Shown here: positions 1 through 9,045 of the stretch, one piece after another
Layout: every line of letters begins with the position of its first letter
How positions within the stretch are numbered: position 1 is the first letter of the stretch
DNA from: Planctomycetota bacterium
Lineage (GTDB): Bacteria; Planctomycetota; Planctomycetia; Pirellulales; UBA1268
Assembly: GCA_018970605.1 (NCBI GenBank)
Contig: JAGWWA010000005.1
Coordinates: 1-61,751 of the forward strand
Length of the DNA stretch: 61,751 nt
Direction: 5' to 3'
Notes under the pieces: generated by a model
What the model saw: only the letters and a program-made list of their open reading frames with translations
The model's database searches: none
What the model was told of the DNA's origin: nothing
Made by a program: the position numbers and the translations under genes

Positions 1-147
1 AAGCGATCGCTGCTTGCCTGCCGTCGTGCACCAGTGAACGATCGTCACGGATCCGGAGACGGCCGAGCGGCGGCCACGGCTTTTCCCATGGTCGGCTGGA
101 CGCCTGCCCAATCGACGCCCGTGACCGGCGGGCCTGCGGAGGCGCGG

Positions 148-1407
148 ATGGCAACGGTGACCGATCGAACGAGTGTGGCGGTGGAAAGCCTGTCGCTCGA
201 GGCGGTGCGATCGCTGATGCAGCCGCAGGCTGCCCCCTGCCTGTCGCTCTACGTGCCGACCCACCGCAACGTCCCCGACAACTCGGTCGATCTGCCGACG
301 TTTCGCCAACTCGTGGGCGGACTGGAGACGGGCCTTGCGGCAGCGCATCCCCGACACGAGATCGAGCGGCTCCTCGGGCCGTTCCACCTGCTGGCACGCG
401 ATGCCTGGTTCTGGCGGCATGCCCGCGACGGCCTCGCCGTGCTTGCCAGCGACGGAAGGGCGCGGGTGTTCCTCCTGCAGCGGCCCGTGAAGCCGCTGGC
501 CGTGATCATGCGGCGGTTTCACCTGATGCCGCTCGTGCGACTGGCAGCGGCGATGGGGAGGTGCCATGTGCTGTGCCTCACCAGCCGCGAGGCGCGACTC
601 CTCGAGGGCACGATCTGGCGGGATGCCACCAGCACCGTCCTCGGCCAGCTCGACCCCGTCGCCCTGGTCTCGCTGCCCGGCCAGGAACCAGCCGAGTCGC
701 TCGCCCGGGGTGACGTGGTGGACGAGGAGACGTTTCAGCCTCACCGCGTGGAGCGGGGGCTGGGACCGTCGGGCATGGCAGGGCCGACGATCGTGCACGG
801 GGGCGCCGACTCCAAACAGGATGACATCAACGCCGACACGGAGATCTTCCTGCGGCACGTCGATGCGGTCGTGATCGACCAGGCATCGCGGCCAACAGGC
901 TTGCCGCTGGTGCTCGTCGCCGGACCGAAGCTGGCGGCGACGTTCCGCGGCCTCTCGAAGAACGACCTCCTGCTCGACGACTACATCGCCAAGGATCCGC
1001 ACCTCATGGACACCAACGCCCTCGCGGCGGCGGTGGCACACGTATTCGCGGCGGCGGCCGCGGCGCGGGTCGCCCGGGATATCCATCTCTACGAGCAGGG
1101 CCGCGCACACGAACTCGCCGCAGGTGATCTCGCCGACGTGGGCCGTGCCGCCGTGGCGGGCCGCGTGGCCACGCTCCTCATCGAGGCCGACCGTTTCGAA
1201 CACGGACGGTTTGATCGGACAACGGGCGCGATCGCGTTTGATGGCGCGGAGCGGGCAGGCGAGCGGTCATGTGGCCACGAGTTCGAGCGGGAAGACGTGT
1301 TTGGCGCAGTGGCCGAGACGGTCCTGGCCCACGGCGGCACGATCGTGTCGGTCCCGCGGGTCGACATGCCGACCGAATCGGGCGTGGCGGCGATCTATCG
1401 ATACTGA
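148..1407 (+). CDS. BaeRF3-type (bacterial archaeo-eukaryotic release factor family 3) protein
   Basis: The 419-aa product has the opening LSLEAVRSLM...PCLSLYVPTHR and a central ADSKQDDIN-like stretch that I associate with the planctomycete/proteobacterial BaeRF3 family, relatives of the eRF1/RelE-type release factor fold. Members are proposed to act on stalled ribosomes, but their biochemistry is poorly established. No signal peptide or membrane segment is visible, so it should be cytosolic. An in-frame GTG lies at 34, but the ATG at 148 is preceded by GGAGG at 138-142 with 5-nt spacing and lies just before the conserved N-terminus, so I prefer 148. It converges on the isomerase gene with only 8 nt between the stops. 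The family call is by motif memory only. Confidence 0.7.
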   Translation: MATVTDRTSVAVESLSLEAVRSLMQPQAAPCLSLYVPTHRNVPDNSVDLPTFRQLVGGLETGLAAAHPRHEIERLLGPFHLLARDAWFWRHARDGLAVLASDGRARVFLLQRPVKPLAVIMRRFHLMPLVRLAAAMGRCHVLCLTSREARLLEGTIWRDATSTVLGQLDPVALVSLPGQEPAESLARGDVVDEETFQPHRVERGLGPSGMAGPTIVHGGADSKQDDINADTEIFLRHVDAVVIDQASRPTGLPLVLVAGPKLAATFRGLSKNDLLLDDYIAKDPHLMDTNALAAAVAHVFAAAAAARVARDIHLYEQGRAHELAAGDLADVGRAAVAGRVATLLIEADRFEHGRFDRTTGAIAFDGAERAGERSCGHEFEREDVFGAVAETVLAHGGTIVSVPRVDMPTESGVAAIYRY

Positions 1408-1415
1408 CACAACCG

Positions 1416-2345
1416 TCATGCCTCGATCCACTCGCGGAGCCGCGCAAGATCTCGCTTGAGAGCAGCGATCAGCGCCGGCCCCTTCCCGAGACCGCCATAC
1501 TCGTGATGCTGGCTGATCGGCCCCGAAAAGCCGCTGGTCTTCAGCCAGTCGAAGAACGACTTCTGCACGACTCCCTCGCCCAGCGGGCACCAACGGAGTT
1601 TTTGGCCCGCGTCGTTCCGCTCCCAGAAAAAATCCTTGCAGAACACGGCGACGAGGTGGTTGGCCATGAGGCGGGCGTGGAGCGGCCAGGCGAGGCCTCC
1701 TTCGACGGTTGCATGCGCGATGTCGAAGCAGGCGCCGACGTGCTTCGGGTCAAGATCCGCAAGCGCCTCATGCAAGTCCCAGACCGCCGCGCCCACGTAC
1801 TCGGCGCCGGAGTGGTTCTGGTAGCCGGCCTGCAGGCCGAGATCGCGACAGGCCGCGGCGACGTCGGCGAGGGCGGCGTGCAGGTCGGCCACGCGTTTCG
1901 CCGGATCACCATCCTTTGGATACTTGAGAAACCCGAGCCGCACCCTGGGGATGCCGGCCGCGGCGGTCGCCCTGAGCACCCGCTCGCCGGCCGGGTCGAG
2001 GGTGACCACGCTGGTGGTGACGATCGCGAGGTGCTTGCCCCGGTTCCGGAGCGCCTCGACCATTCGCGGCAGATCCTCCTCGACGCGGGCCGGGGCGATG
2101 TGCGTGGAGGTGCCGTCCCGCACGGCGACCTCGACGCCGTCCCAGCCGACCTCGGCCACGAGGTCGGCGGTGGCTTCGAAGGAGAGGTCGATAAACGGCT
2201 TCGTGAAGCCGATCAGTGAAAACGGCCGGGCCGCTGGAGTCTCGGCCGCGGGAACCTCGGCTGCAGGCAACCGTCGCCCCGCCGCTCCGGCGAAGACTCC
2301 GGCGGCCGACGAAGCGAGAAACACTCGACGCGATGAGCTGCTCAT
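1416..2345 (-). CDS. Tat-exported sugar phosphate isomerase/epimerase (TIM-barrel)
   Basis: The 309-aa product has an N-terminal twin-arginine signal (SSSRRVFLASSAAG) and then a xylose-isomerase-like TIM barrel. Visible motifs are GWDGVEVAVRDG (metal-site region), YQNHSGAEY, ACFDIAHATVEGG and QHHEYGG near the C-terminus, which match AP-endonuclease-2/xylose isomerase-like proteins abundant in planctomycetes. It probably isomerises or epimerises a sugar outside the cytoplasm; the substrate is unknown. The start at 2345 gives the Tat motif at the extreme N-terminus. The frame is open to 2483, but that extension lies inside the upstream gene. The start codon overlaps the stop of the upstream PEP-CTERM gene (ATGA, 4 nt), so the two are probably translationally coupled. 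Confidence 0.88.
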   Translation of the reverse strand: MSSSSRRVFLASSAAGVFAGAAGRRLPAAEVPAAETPAARPFSLIGFTKPFIDLSFEATADLVAEVGWDGVEVAVRDGTSTHIAPARVEEDLPRMVEALRNRGKHLAIVTTSVVTLDPAGERVLRATAAAGIPRVRLGFLKYPKDGDPAKRVADLHAALADVAAACRDLGLQAGYQNHSGAEYVGAAVWDLHEALADLDPKHVGACFDIAHATVEGGLAWPLHARLMANHLVAVFCKDFFWERNDAGQKLRWCPLGEGVVQKSFFDWLKTSGFSGPISQHHEYGGLGKGPALIAALKRDLARLREWIEA

Positions 2346-4402
2346 GAGAGATGTGGCCCCGCTCGCTTCCGCCACCGCATCAGTCCGGCGAGGCCTGCCG
2401 TGGCGAGTGCGGAAATGGCGAAGGTGGACGGCTCCGGCACGACGGTGATCATCATCGCCGTGGCTGATGTGGTCCGCTGCCATGAGAGACTGCCGCTCAA
2501 GGTTGGGTAGATCACGGTTCCGAAGTCGCCCGAGAGTTGCCCGTATTGGACAATCTCAAAACGATCTCCGAGCGACGGCACGAAGCCGTTGTAGAGCACC
2601 ACGTTGAGTGTGCCGCCGAGCAGGCTCAGCACGCCGGAATCAACGACCCGGTCGTATTGTGAGCCGGGTTGTGTGCCGCCCAGTTCAATGACCAGCGACG
2701 AGGAAGACGAAAACTGCCCGTCGGTCAGGTTTGTGATCGCGGGGGAGTTGCCGGGGGAATAGGTGCCGTTGAACACCACGTTCTCGAAGGAACCGATGCC
2801 AGACACGGTAGAACCCGCGGCAAAGACGATCTTCTGCCCTGCTGTAGACCCGTCACCGTAGACGTCGCCTTGATTGACAAAGTTGCCGTAGACCGTGCCG
2901 CGTCCGATCAGGTTCTTGCCCTGCTCGAGCAGCATTCCATTGGTCGCCCGGAGTGTGCCGACCGCGGAGCCGTCGCCCAGTTGTGTGAGCGAACCAAGGA
3001 CAGCCAGGTTGCGATCCAGGAGTTCGACCTCGTTTGCGTTGGTGTAGAGCAGACCAGCAGAGGCAACTCCGACGTACGAGGATGAGTCGCCCACAGTGAG
3101 TTTGCCACCGTCGGCCTCAATCCGTGAACCATACGCAGCAGAGACAAAACCAGAGATGACTCCCCTCCCCACGACGTTCGCACCCGCGCCGAGGGAGATA
3201 CCGTTGGCAGCGAGGATAGTACCGCCCGTGAGCGTCGATAGTCCGTTGACGTAGGCAAGGCCCTTGGACTTCAGTTCCAGCGTCGCCCCAGAAGCCGCCG
3301 CGAGGCTGCCGGTCGTCGAAAAGCCGTTGACACTCGCGGTGCTGCCGACGATCAACCGGCCCGCAGTCGCACCGAGCCCGTTGGTGAACGAGGTTTGGCC
3401 CGTGAGCGTTGTGGTGCCCGTACCGGCGTTCTGGATGGTGCCCGTGCCGCTGATAATGCCCGAATGGGTCGAGGCATTGGAACGGTTGAAGATGAGCGTG
3501 CCGTTGTTGGTCAGCGTCGACACACCGAGGACGCCGGTCATACCGCCGACACCGATCTGGAGCGTGCCGCCGGCATTCAGATTGATCGTACCGTAGGTGC
3601 CCTTCGAGAGCGTGCCGGCCACCGACACGAGTCCGCCATTCATCGTGAGCGTGCCAGTGCCAGACACGCCGACGACAAGATCACCCCCGTTATTGGCCCA
3701 CGTACCACTCGACACGCTGACCGTGCCGACGCTGCTAGCGGCGTTGCCGAGAGTGCCGCTTATGTTGCTGACATAGCCGCCAGACACGTTCAACGTGCCG
3801 GTGCCATTGTCGCCGACCGTGAGGCTGCTTGTCCCAGCAAAATTTCCGTCGGACACAGTCACGGCCCCAACTCCATCTGCGTAGGTGCCGATGTTTCCCT
3901 TTCGGTACGTGACGCTACCGCCGGTCACGTTGAGCGTGCCGGTGCCGCCACTACCGGCGTAGAAGTCGCCGCTCATGGCCCATGTGCCGCCCGACACCGT
4001 AGCCGCGCCGTTGCTACCGGGGTTCGTGCCGACAAAGCCCTGAGTGCCACACGTGATTTTTCCGCCTGACACTGTGAACACACCAGCGCCGTCATTGCCC
4101 ACAAACAGGCTTAAGCTATGCGCCCAAGTGCCGCTCGAAACCGTGGCTGAGCCGAGGCTACCGGCGGAGTAGCCGAGATAGCCAATCGAGTCGGTGGCGT
4201 ATCCGCCGGCTATGACGTTCATGGTGGCGGTACCAGTTGAGGCAACATAAAGTCTCGTTCCAAAATTCGTCCCTGTGCTGACCGTCGTCGTACCGCTATT
4301 GAGGGTTGTGTCGGCGAGGAGCAGATTCGTGGGCACACTCAAAACCGCCAGTACGGCGACTTGCAGGGCACCACGAATAATCGTCACGTTCGATCGGCGC
4401 AT
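2342..4402 (-). CDS. PEP-CTERM surface protein with tandem beta-helix repeats
   Basis: The 686-aa product has a signal peptide (roughly residues 1-32, ending near LLLADTT) and several imperfect repeats of about 46 residues in residues 30-240, each with GTGTLNVSGG- and VSSGTWA-like strands. A longer beta-rich region follows with LGAGANVVGRGVISG-type motifs. The C-terminus is a sorting signal: VVPEPST, a hydrophobic segment, then RWRKR. PEP-CTERM signals are processed by an exosortase, which is not in this window. The start at 4402 has GGAG 8 nt upstream; another ATG at 4441 lacks this support. The repeats imply a secreted, surface-anchored fibre or beta-solenoid. It is coupled to the downstream isomerase gene by a 4-nt overlap, so the pair may act together at the cell surface. 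Confidence 0.85.
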   Translation of the reverse strand: MRRSNVTIIRGALQVAVLAVLSVPTNLLLADTTLNSGTTTVSTGTNFGTRLYVASTGTATMNVIAGGYATDSIGYLGYSAGSLGSATVSSGTWAHSLSLFVGNDGAGVFTVSGGKITCGTQGFVGTNPGSNGAATVSGGTWAMSGDFYAGSGGTGTLNVTGGSVTYRKGNIGTYADGVGAVTVSDGNFAGTSSLTVGDNGTGTLNVSGGYVSNISGTLGNAASSVGTVSVSSGTWANNGGDLVVGVSGTGTLTMNGGLVSVAGTLSKGTYGTINLNAGGTLQIGVGGMTGVLGVSTLTNNGTLIFNRSNASTHSGIISGTGTIQNAGTGTTTLTGQTSFTNGLGATAGRLIVGSTASVNGFSTTGSLAAASGATLELKSKGLAYVNGLSTLTGGTILAANGISLGAGANVVGRGVISGFVSAAYGSRIEADGGKLTVGDSSSYVGVASAGLLYTNANEVELLDRNLAVLGSLTQLGDGSAVGTLRATNGMLLEQGKNLIGRGTVYGNFVNQGDVYGDGSTAGQKIVFAAGSTVSGIGSFENVVFNGTYSPGNSPAITNLTDGQFSSSSSLVIELGGTQPGSQYDRVVDSGVLSLLGGTLNVVLYNGFVPSLGDRFEIVQYGQLSGDFGTVIYPTLSGSLSWQRTTSATAMMITVVPEPSTFAISALATAGLAGLMRWRKRAGPHLS

Positions 4403-4845
4403 ACGAATGTCTCCAAGCGCACGACCCATCAGGCGAACCACCTGCCGAAGCGCAGACCTTCACACGCGCACACGCCGCCACAGAGCTTGCTCGATGGCGA
4501 GCCAAGAGCACTGCCGCAAAAGAAGGTCAGCGTGTCGGGCAGACAGCGGTGACGGGTGCGTGCAGTAGCGAGTCCAGAAGGTGGCGTATCCCGCTTTCGC
4601 GGCCAGATCGCCCGTAAAAGATCCAGGGAGCCTAGTGGCCCCAGCGCGGGGCGTCAACCAACGGGCAGGCTCACGCGAAGGCCTGCCGCGCTTTCGGTCA
4701 GCCGGCGTCGTGCTCGGCAGCGGTGCCTGGAGACGGCCGCGTGCATGCGACGTGCAGGGCCCGTTCTTGTCGGAGGACTGGGCCCAGGTGGCAGTGGGCC
4801 GCACATGCTCGAACAAAAGACGTGGTCGGATGGCGATTCCGGTCG

Positions 4846-4872
4846 TGATCCCCTCGCTCCCGCTCGGGGCTT
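4846..4872. repeat. Dispersed intergenic repeat, copy A
   Basis: These 27 nt, starting TGATCCCCTCGCTCC and ending CTCGGGGCTT, match 52314-52340 at 26 of 27 positions by direct reading. Both copies lie in gene-free spacers. Confidence 0.7.
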
Positions 4873-4915
4873 TTGAACGTTGCATGAGGCATGACGGCGT
4901 CCAGCCCAGCGAGCG

Positions 4916-5047
4916 CGGGGCTGCCCGTGCCCTCGAGCGGGCTGTGGGAGCAAGCGTAGCCAGGATGGCGAAGCGCAGCGGACACGCAGTGAGCCGAGGC
5001 CGGGAGGGCCGAGGCGAACGTCCAGCGAGAGGGCACGGGCAGCCCCG
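4916..5047. repeat. Long-armed inverted repeat (19-bp arms, 94-nt loop)
   Basis: The arm at 4916-4934 (CGGGGCTGCCCGTGCCCTC) is the exact reverse complement of 5029-5047. The right arm and its flank resemble 17041-17080 after the fused lyase/sulfatase gene (shared GAACGTCC, CGAGA and CAGCCCCGAGC), so this looks like one copy of a dispersed intergenic element rather than a unique structure. Confidence 0.7.
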
Positions 5048-5187
5048 AGCGGCGCAGCGGGCAAGCCCCCATCGCTTACGCGCTTGGGCTTCCTGAGTGC
5101 GAGGGGCTTTTCGCCGTCGAAAACGCCCGGTGGAGCGGCCACGATGGCCTGATTGCCCACACAATCACCGGGGTTTCGTATCCGCGG

Positions 5188-5251
5188 TGAAAATCGGCTA
5201 TTTTCAGCATGGCACACCAAAGGATTCGCCCAGGCACGCACCATGCGTGCC
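5188..5251 (+). promoter_or_regulatory. Two perfect hairpins in the oleA leader
   Basis: TGAAAAT (5188-5194) pairs with ATTTTCA (5200-5206) across a 5-nt loop. GGCACGCA (5233-5240) pairs perfectly with TGCGTGCC (5244-5251) across a 3-nt loop. Both lie 65-130 nt before the oleA start and could act as operators or as mRNA structures; the sequence does not say which. Confidence 0.45.
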
Positions 5252-5316
5252 CGGCGGATGCACCAGGCCGGCATGCAGCCGAGCCGCTGGGCGTCCGGGG
5301 CGGTGAGGAGCACTTG

Positions 5317-6378
5317 ATGATTTCGTTTCGGTTCGAGCATGTCCGCCTGGAGTCGTTTGGCCTCAACTTTCCAGACTCGCTGCTGTCTTCCCAGGAGATC
5401 GAAGAACGGATCGCCCCCGTCTACGAGCGGCTGCGGATCCCGACGGGCACGCTGGAACGCGTCAGCGGCGTGGCCACCCGCGGGATGTGGTCCACCGACG
5501 TGACCCCCAGTTCCATGGCCACCGTCGCGGCCCGCCAGGCCCTGGAGCGGTCGGGCTTCCGGCCTGACCAGATCGGTGCCCTCTTCAACTGCTCCGTATC
5601 CCGCGACTTTTTTGAGCCCGCAACCGCCTGCCTCGTGCACCACAACCTCGGCATTCCCGAGGAGTCGCTGGTGCTCGACATCACCAACGCCTGCATCGGG
5701 TTCAGCGACGGCATGATCATGCTCTCGCACCTCATCGAAGCGGGCACCGTGAAGGCGGGCATCATCTGCTCTGGCGAGAACATCTCCAAGGTGGTCCACA
5801 CCACCTGCAGCCAGCTCCTGGGCGACACCAACATCACCCGCGAGAAGATCCTGCAGATGCTCCCCACGCTCACGCTCGGCTGCGGGGCCGTGGCGGCGGT
5901 GCTCTGCCACGACAGCATCTCGAACGGCGGCCACAAGTTTGTCGGCGGCGTGGCCCGGTCGGCCTCCCAGCACCACCAGCTCTGCATCGGCAACGGCGAC
6001 TTCAGCGTCGGTCAGGGGGAGGAGATCGCTCCGATCATGACCTCCGACGCGGCGCAGCTGATGATCGCCGCTGCCAAGCTCGGCGGCCGTGCCTTCCCCG
6101 ACGTCACTGCGGCGCTCGGCTGGTCGAAGGATCACGTGGACCACGTCTTCTGCCACCAGGTGGGCCGGCAGGTCAACGAGGCCTTCTATACCGAGATGGG
6201 CCTCGACTTCGACAAGGACTTCGCGATCTACAACCGCTACGGCAACATGGTGTCGGCGGCGCTGCCGGCGGCGCTGGCGATCGGTGCGGAGGAGAAGAAC
6301 ATCCAGCCGGGCGAGAAGGTGCTGCTGACCGCGTTCGGCAGCGGGCTCAACACCCGGTTTCTGGGATTCGAGTGGTAG
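5317..6378 (+). CDS. oleA: OleA, thiolase-fold acyl-CoA condensing enzyme for olefin synthesis
   Basis: The 353-aa product is a FabH/thiolase-superfamily protein of normal OleA length. In this family OleA joins two fatty acyl-CoAs head to head into a 2-alkyl-3-ketoacid, the first step to long-chain internal olefins. The catalytic triad is visible: Cys126 in DITNACIGFS, His280 in VFCHQVGRQ and Asn310 in YNRYGNMVS. An acidic PEES segment sits just before the Cys region, where OleA carries its characteristic Glu. The start at 5317 is set by GAGGAG at 5305-5310; the frame is open further upstream but enters the repeat spacer. It is the first gene of oleA-oleBC-oleD, whose gene content makes OleA far more likely than a fatty-acid FabH. 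Confidence 0.93.
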   Translation: MISFRFEHVRLESFGLNFPDSLLSSQEIEERIAPVYERLRIPTGTLERVSGVATRGMWSTDVTPSSMATVAARQALERSGFRPDQIGALFNCSVSRDFFEPATACLVHHNLGIPEESLVLDITNACIGFSDGMIMLSHLIEAGTVKAGIICSGENISKVVHTTCSQLLGDTNITREKILQMLPTLTLGCGAVAAVLCHDSISNGGHKFVGGVARSASQHHQLCIGNGDFSVGQGEEIAPIMTSDAAQLMIAAAKLGGRAFPDVTAALGWSKDHVDHVFCHQVGRQVNEAFYTEMGLDFDKDFAIYNRYGNMVSAALPAALAIGAEEKNIQPGEKVLLTAFGSGLNTRFLGFEW

Positions 6379-6405
6379 CCGCCGGCACGGACTCATGATC
6401 TCGAC

Positions 6406-9045
6406 ATGACCCTCGCCCCGTCCATCGATCGCGACTCGCAGCGTCCGTACGGGCCGCTCTATCCGTTCCGGTCGCGGTTCGCCATGGTGGGCCGCGGCAC
6501 GGCCACCGGCGGCACGCGGGGCCACCGCATGCACTACGTGGACGAGGGCAGCGGCCCCGTGGTCGTCTGCCTCCACGGCAATCCCACCTGGGGATTCCTG
6601 TTCCGCAACCTGATCGCCGCCCTGCGGGACGACTTCCGCGTGATCGTGCCCGATCACGTCGGCTGCGGCCTCTCGGACCAGCCGGGCGACGTCTGCTTCC
6701 GGGCCGGCGACCGCATCGGCCATCTCGAAGACCTCCTCGCGGAACTCGGCATCGACCGATTCTCGCTCGTGATGCACGACTGGGGCGGCCCGCTGGGCAC
6801 GGGCCTCGCCGTGCGGCGGCCCGCCGACATCGAGCGGCTCGTCTACTTCAACACCACGCTCGCCGAGACGGCACTCCTCCCCGGCATGATCCGCCGCGCG
6901 GCGTCGCCGGTCATCGGCAAACTTCTCACGCACGACACAAAGCAGTTTCTGAAGCTGCTGACCTCGTTCGGCGTCGTGCAGGCGATGCCCGAGGAGGTGA
7001 AGCGCGGCTATCTGCGGCCCTATCGCACCCGCGCAGGCCGGCGGGCCATCTGGGGCTTCGTCCAAGACATTCCGTTCTCGCCGTCCCACCCCACGGCTCC
7101 GCTGATGGACGACATGGTGGCCCGGCTGCCGGCGCTGGCCGACACGCCTGTGAAGATCATTTGGGGCATGAAGGATCCCTGCTTTCATCCAGGGATCCTC
7201 CGCCAGGTCGCCGCGAGGTTTCCGCAGGCCGAGGTGGTGCATGTGGCCGACGCGTCGCATCTCGTGCTGGAAGATGCGCCCAGCCAGTCGATCGCCGCCG
7301 TCCGCGAGTTCCTCGGGCCGGCGCCGGTCGTTGCTGCGGTCGCGACCGCGCCGCCGCCCACGGCGGCAGCCTCCCGCGTGTCGGCGGGCGGGCTCTACGA
7401 GGCGCTGCGATCTGCAGCCACGGCGATGCCGTGGGTCTCGGCGGTGACGAAGGTCTCGTTCCCGCGGTGGCGGGCGACGCCGCACTACGACACGCTCGAC
7501 TTCGGATCGCTCGCCGCCCGGATCGACGCCTACGAGCACGGCCTGATGGAAGCCGGCCTGCGGGCGGCCGAACGTGTGATCATGCTCGTGACGCCAGGTG
7601 CCGACTTCCTCGCCCTGAGCTACGCGGTGATGGGCCGCGGCGCCGTGCCGGTGTTCATCGACCCCGGAATGGGCGTGGACGCCGTGGTGGCCTGCATGCG
7701 GGAGGCCGAGCCGAGCGGCTTCATCGGCGTGCCCCGGGCCCACCTGCTCCGCCTCAAGGCGGGCGAACTCTTCCGCTCCCTGCGGTTCTCGGTGGTCGCC
7801 GGCCGGTTTCCACCATGCGGGGCGATGCGGCTATGCGACCTGCGGCGGCCTTCCGCCGCCCCGCCGACCCCGGTTTCTCGTGCCGACACCGACCCGGCGC
7901 TCGTGGCTTTCACCTCGGGGGCCACGGGCCGACCCAAGGGCGTGGTGTTCACCAACCGGATGCTCCGGGAGCAACTGGCGGTATTTCGCGGACAGTTTGG
8001 CTTTCGCGGCGGCGATCAGGATCTGCCGCTGCTGCCGGTGTTCAGCCTGTTCACCGCGGCGCTCGGCGTGGGCAGCATCTTTCCGCCGCTCGACCCGAGC
8101 CGGCCCCTGTCGCTCGTCCCGTCGCAGATCATCCGCGTGATGCGCGACCTCGGCAATCAAACGTCATTCGGCTCGCCGGCGCTCTGGTCGAAGATCGGGG
8201 AATACTGCCGTCAGACGGGCGCGACGCTGCCGCAGCTGCGCCGCGTGTTCATGGCCGGCGCGCCGGTGTCGCAGACGACGATCGACTTGGTAAAAGCCGC
8301 CTGCCCGCAGGCGGAGAGCTTCACGCCCTACGGCGCCACCGAAGCACTGCCCGTGACGATCGCCTCGGCCGATGAGCTGCGGCAGGATCGGCCGGTGCTC
8401 GCGGTGTCCGGCGAGCAGGGAACGCCGGTGGGCCGCGCCATCGAGGGCGTGGCGCTTCGCGTCGTCGAGCCCCTCACCGGGCAGCCAACCGTGCCGCTCG
8501 TCGATTGCCCGGAGCGGGTGATCGGCGAGATCGTGGTCAGCGGCGACACCGTGAGCCGCGAGTATCTCCGCCGACCCGAGGCAACCGCCACCAGCAAGGT
8601 TCACGACGGCGATCGCGTTTGGCACCGCATGGGCGACATGGGCTACCTCGACGCCGCAGGCCAGCTCTACTTCTGCGGCCGCAAGGCCCACGTGGTGGCC
8701 GCGGCCGACCGCACGTTCCACAGCGTGCCGGTGGAGAACGTCTTCAATCGGCATCCGAAGGTCCGCCGCACGGCCCTCATCGAGGTCGGCGGCGGGCCGG
8801 CCCTGGCGGTCGAGCCTGCCGCATGGCCGCTCGCGCCGCAGGCCCGCCAGGCGCTCGCCGCCGAACTTCGGGCAATCGGTGCAGGCGATCCGGTCACCGC
8901 CGCGATCCGGCGGTTTTATTTTCATCCGTCATTTCCCGTCGATGCCCGGCACAACGCCAAGATCTTTCGCGATCGCCTCGGTGCCTGGGCCACCACCCAG
9001 ATCGCCATCGAGTTTCCGGAGGCTGCCGCGGCGGTGACGGCATGA
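6406..9045 (+). CDS. oleBC: OleBC fusion: beta-lactone decarboxylase plus beta-lactone synthetase
   Basis: One 879-aa chain carries two Ole enzymes. Residues 1 to about 305 are an alpha/beta hydrolase of the haloalkane-dehalogenase type: HGNPTWGF, nucleophile Asp125 in HDWGGPLG, and a His in ASHLVLED near residue 285. This matches OleB, which decarboxylates the beta-lactone to the cis-olefin. After an Ala/Pro linker, residues about 330-875 are an AMP-forming adenylate enzyme: FTSGATGRPKG near 502, YGATEALP, GDMGYLD near 744 and the C-terminal ARHNAKIFRD lysine region near 850. This matches OleC, which makes the beta-lactone from the OleD product. The gene starts 27 nt after oleA and its stop overlaps oleD by 4 nt (ATGA), so this is one operon. 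OleBC fusions are known, chiefly from actinobacteria. Confidence 0.93.
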   Translation: MTLAPSIDRDSQRPYGPLYPFRSRFAMVGRGTATGGTRGHRMHYVDEGSGPVVVCLHGNPTWGFLFRNLIAALRDDFRVIVPDHVGCGLSDQPGDVCFRAGDRIGHLEDLLAELGIDRFSLVMHDWGGPLGTGLAVRRPADIERLVYFNTTLAETALLPGMIRRAASPVIGKLLTHDTKQFLKLLTSFGVVQAMPEEVKRGYLRPYRTRAGRRAIWGFVQDIPFSPSHPTAPLMDDMVARLPALADTPVKIIWGMKDPCFHPGILRQVAARFPQAEVVHVADASHLVLEDAPSQSIAAVREFLGPAPVVAAVATAPPPTAAASRVSAGGLYEALRSAATAMPWVSAVTKVSFPRWRATPHYDTLDFGSLAARIDAYEHGLMEAGLRAAERVIMLVTPGADFLALSYAVMGRGAVPVFIDPGMGVDAVVACMREAEPSGFIGVPRAHLLRLKAGELFRSLRFSVVAGRFPPCGAMRLCDLRRPSAAPPTPVSRADTDPALVAFTSGATGRPKGVVFTNRMLREQLAVFRGQFGFRGGDQDLPLLPVFSLFTAALGVGSIFPPLDPSRPLSLVPSQIIRVMRDLGNQTSFGSPALWSKIGEYCRQTGATLPQLRRVFMAGAPVSQTTIDLVKAACPQAESFTPYGATEALPVTIASADELRQDRPVLAVSGEQGTPVGRAIEGVALRVVEPLTGQPTVPLVDCPERVIGEIVVSGDTVSREYLRRPEATATSKVHDGDRVWHRMGDMGYLDAAGQLYFCGRKAHVVAAADRTFHSVPVENVFNRHPKVRRTALIEVGGGPALAVEPAAWPLAPQARQALAAELRAIGAGDPVTAAIRRFYFHPSFPVDARHNAKIFRDRLGAWATTQIAIEFPEAAAAVTA

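Larger units (their letters stand above)
4403..5316. other. Gene-free spacer with interspersed repeats
   Basis: I find no credible gene in these 914 nt. Reading frames that cross it have no recognisable motif, and one of them (minus strand) runs through oleA as well. It holds a 19-bp perfect inverted repeat (4916-4934 with 5029-5047), a block shared with the 52-kb spacer (4846-4872), a block shared with the 14.2-kb spacer (5078-5097), a block similar to 17041-17080, and two hairpins just before oleA. It separates the divergent PEP-CTERM and ole transcription units, so it must contain promoters in both directions, but I could not pick them reliably. Confidence 0.6.

Noticed and set aside
4460-5164. 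Possible gene in the 4.4-5.3 kb spacer
   Set aside because: The frame covers the dispersed repeats, its composition is random-like and it has no ribosome-binding site or family motif.
5317-6378. FabH (3-oxoacyl-ACP synthase III of fatty-acid synthesis)
   Set aside because: Adjacent oleBC and oleD genes and the acidic segment before the active-site Cys favour OleA.
4654-7743. 1029-codon minus-strand frame across the spacer, oleA and oleBC
   Set aside because: It opposes two clear Ole genes, has low-complexity Arg/His/Gly composition and runs through the repeat spacer. No family resemblance.
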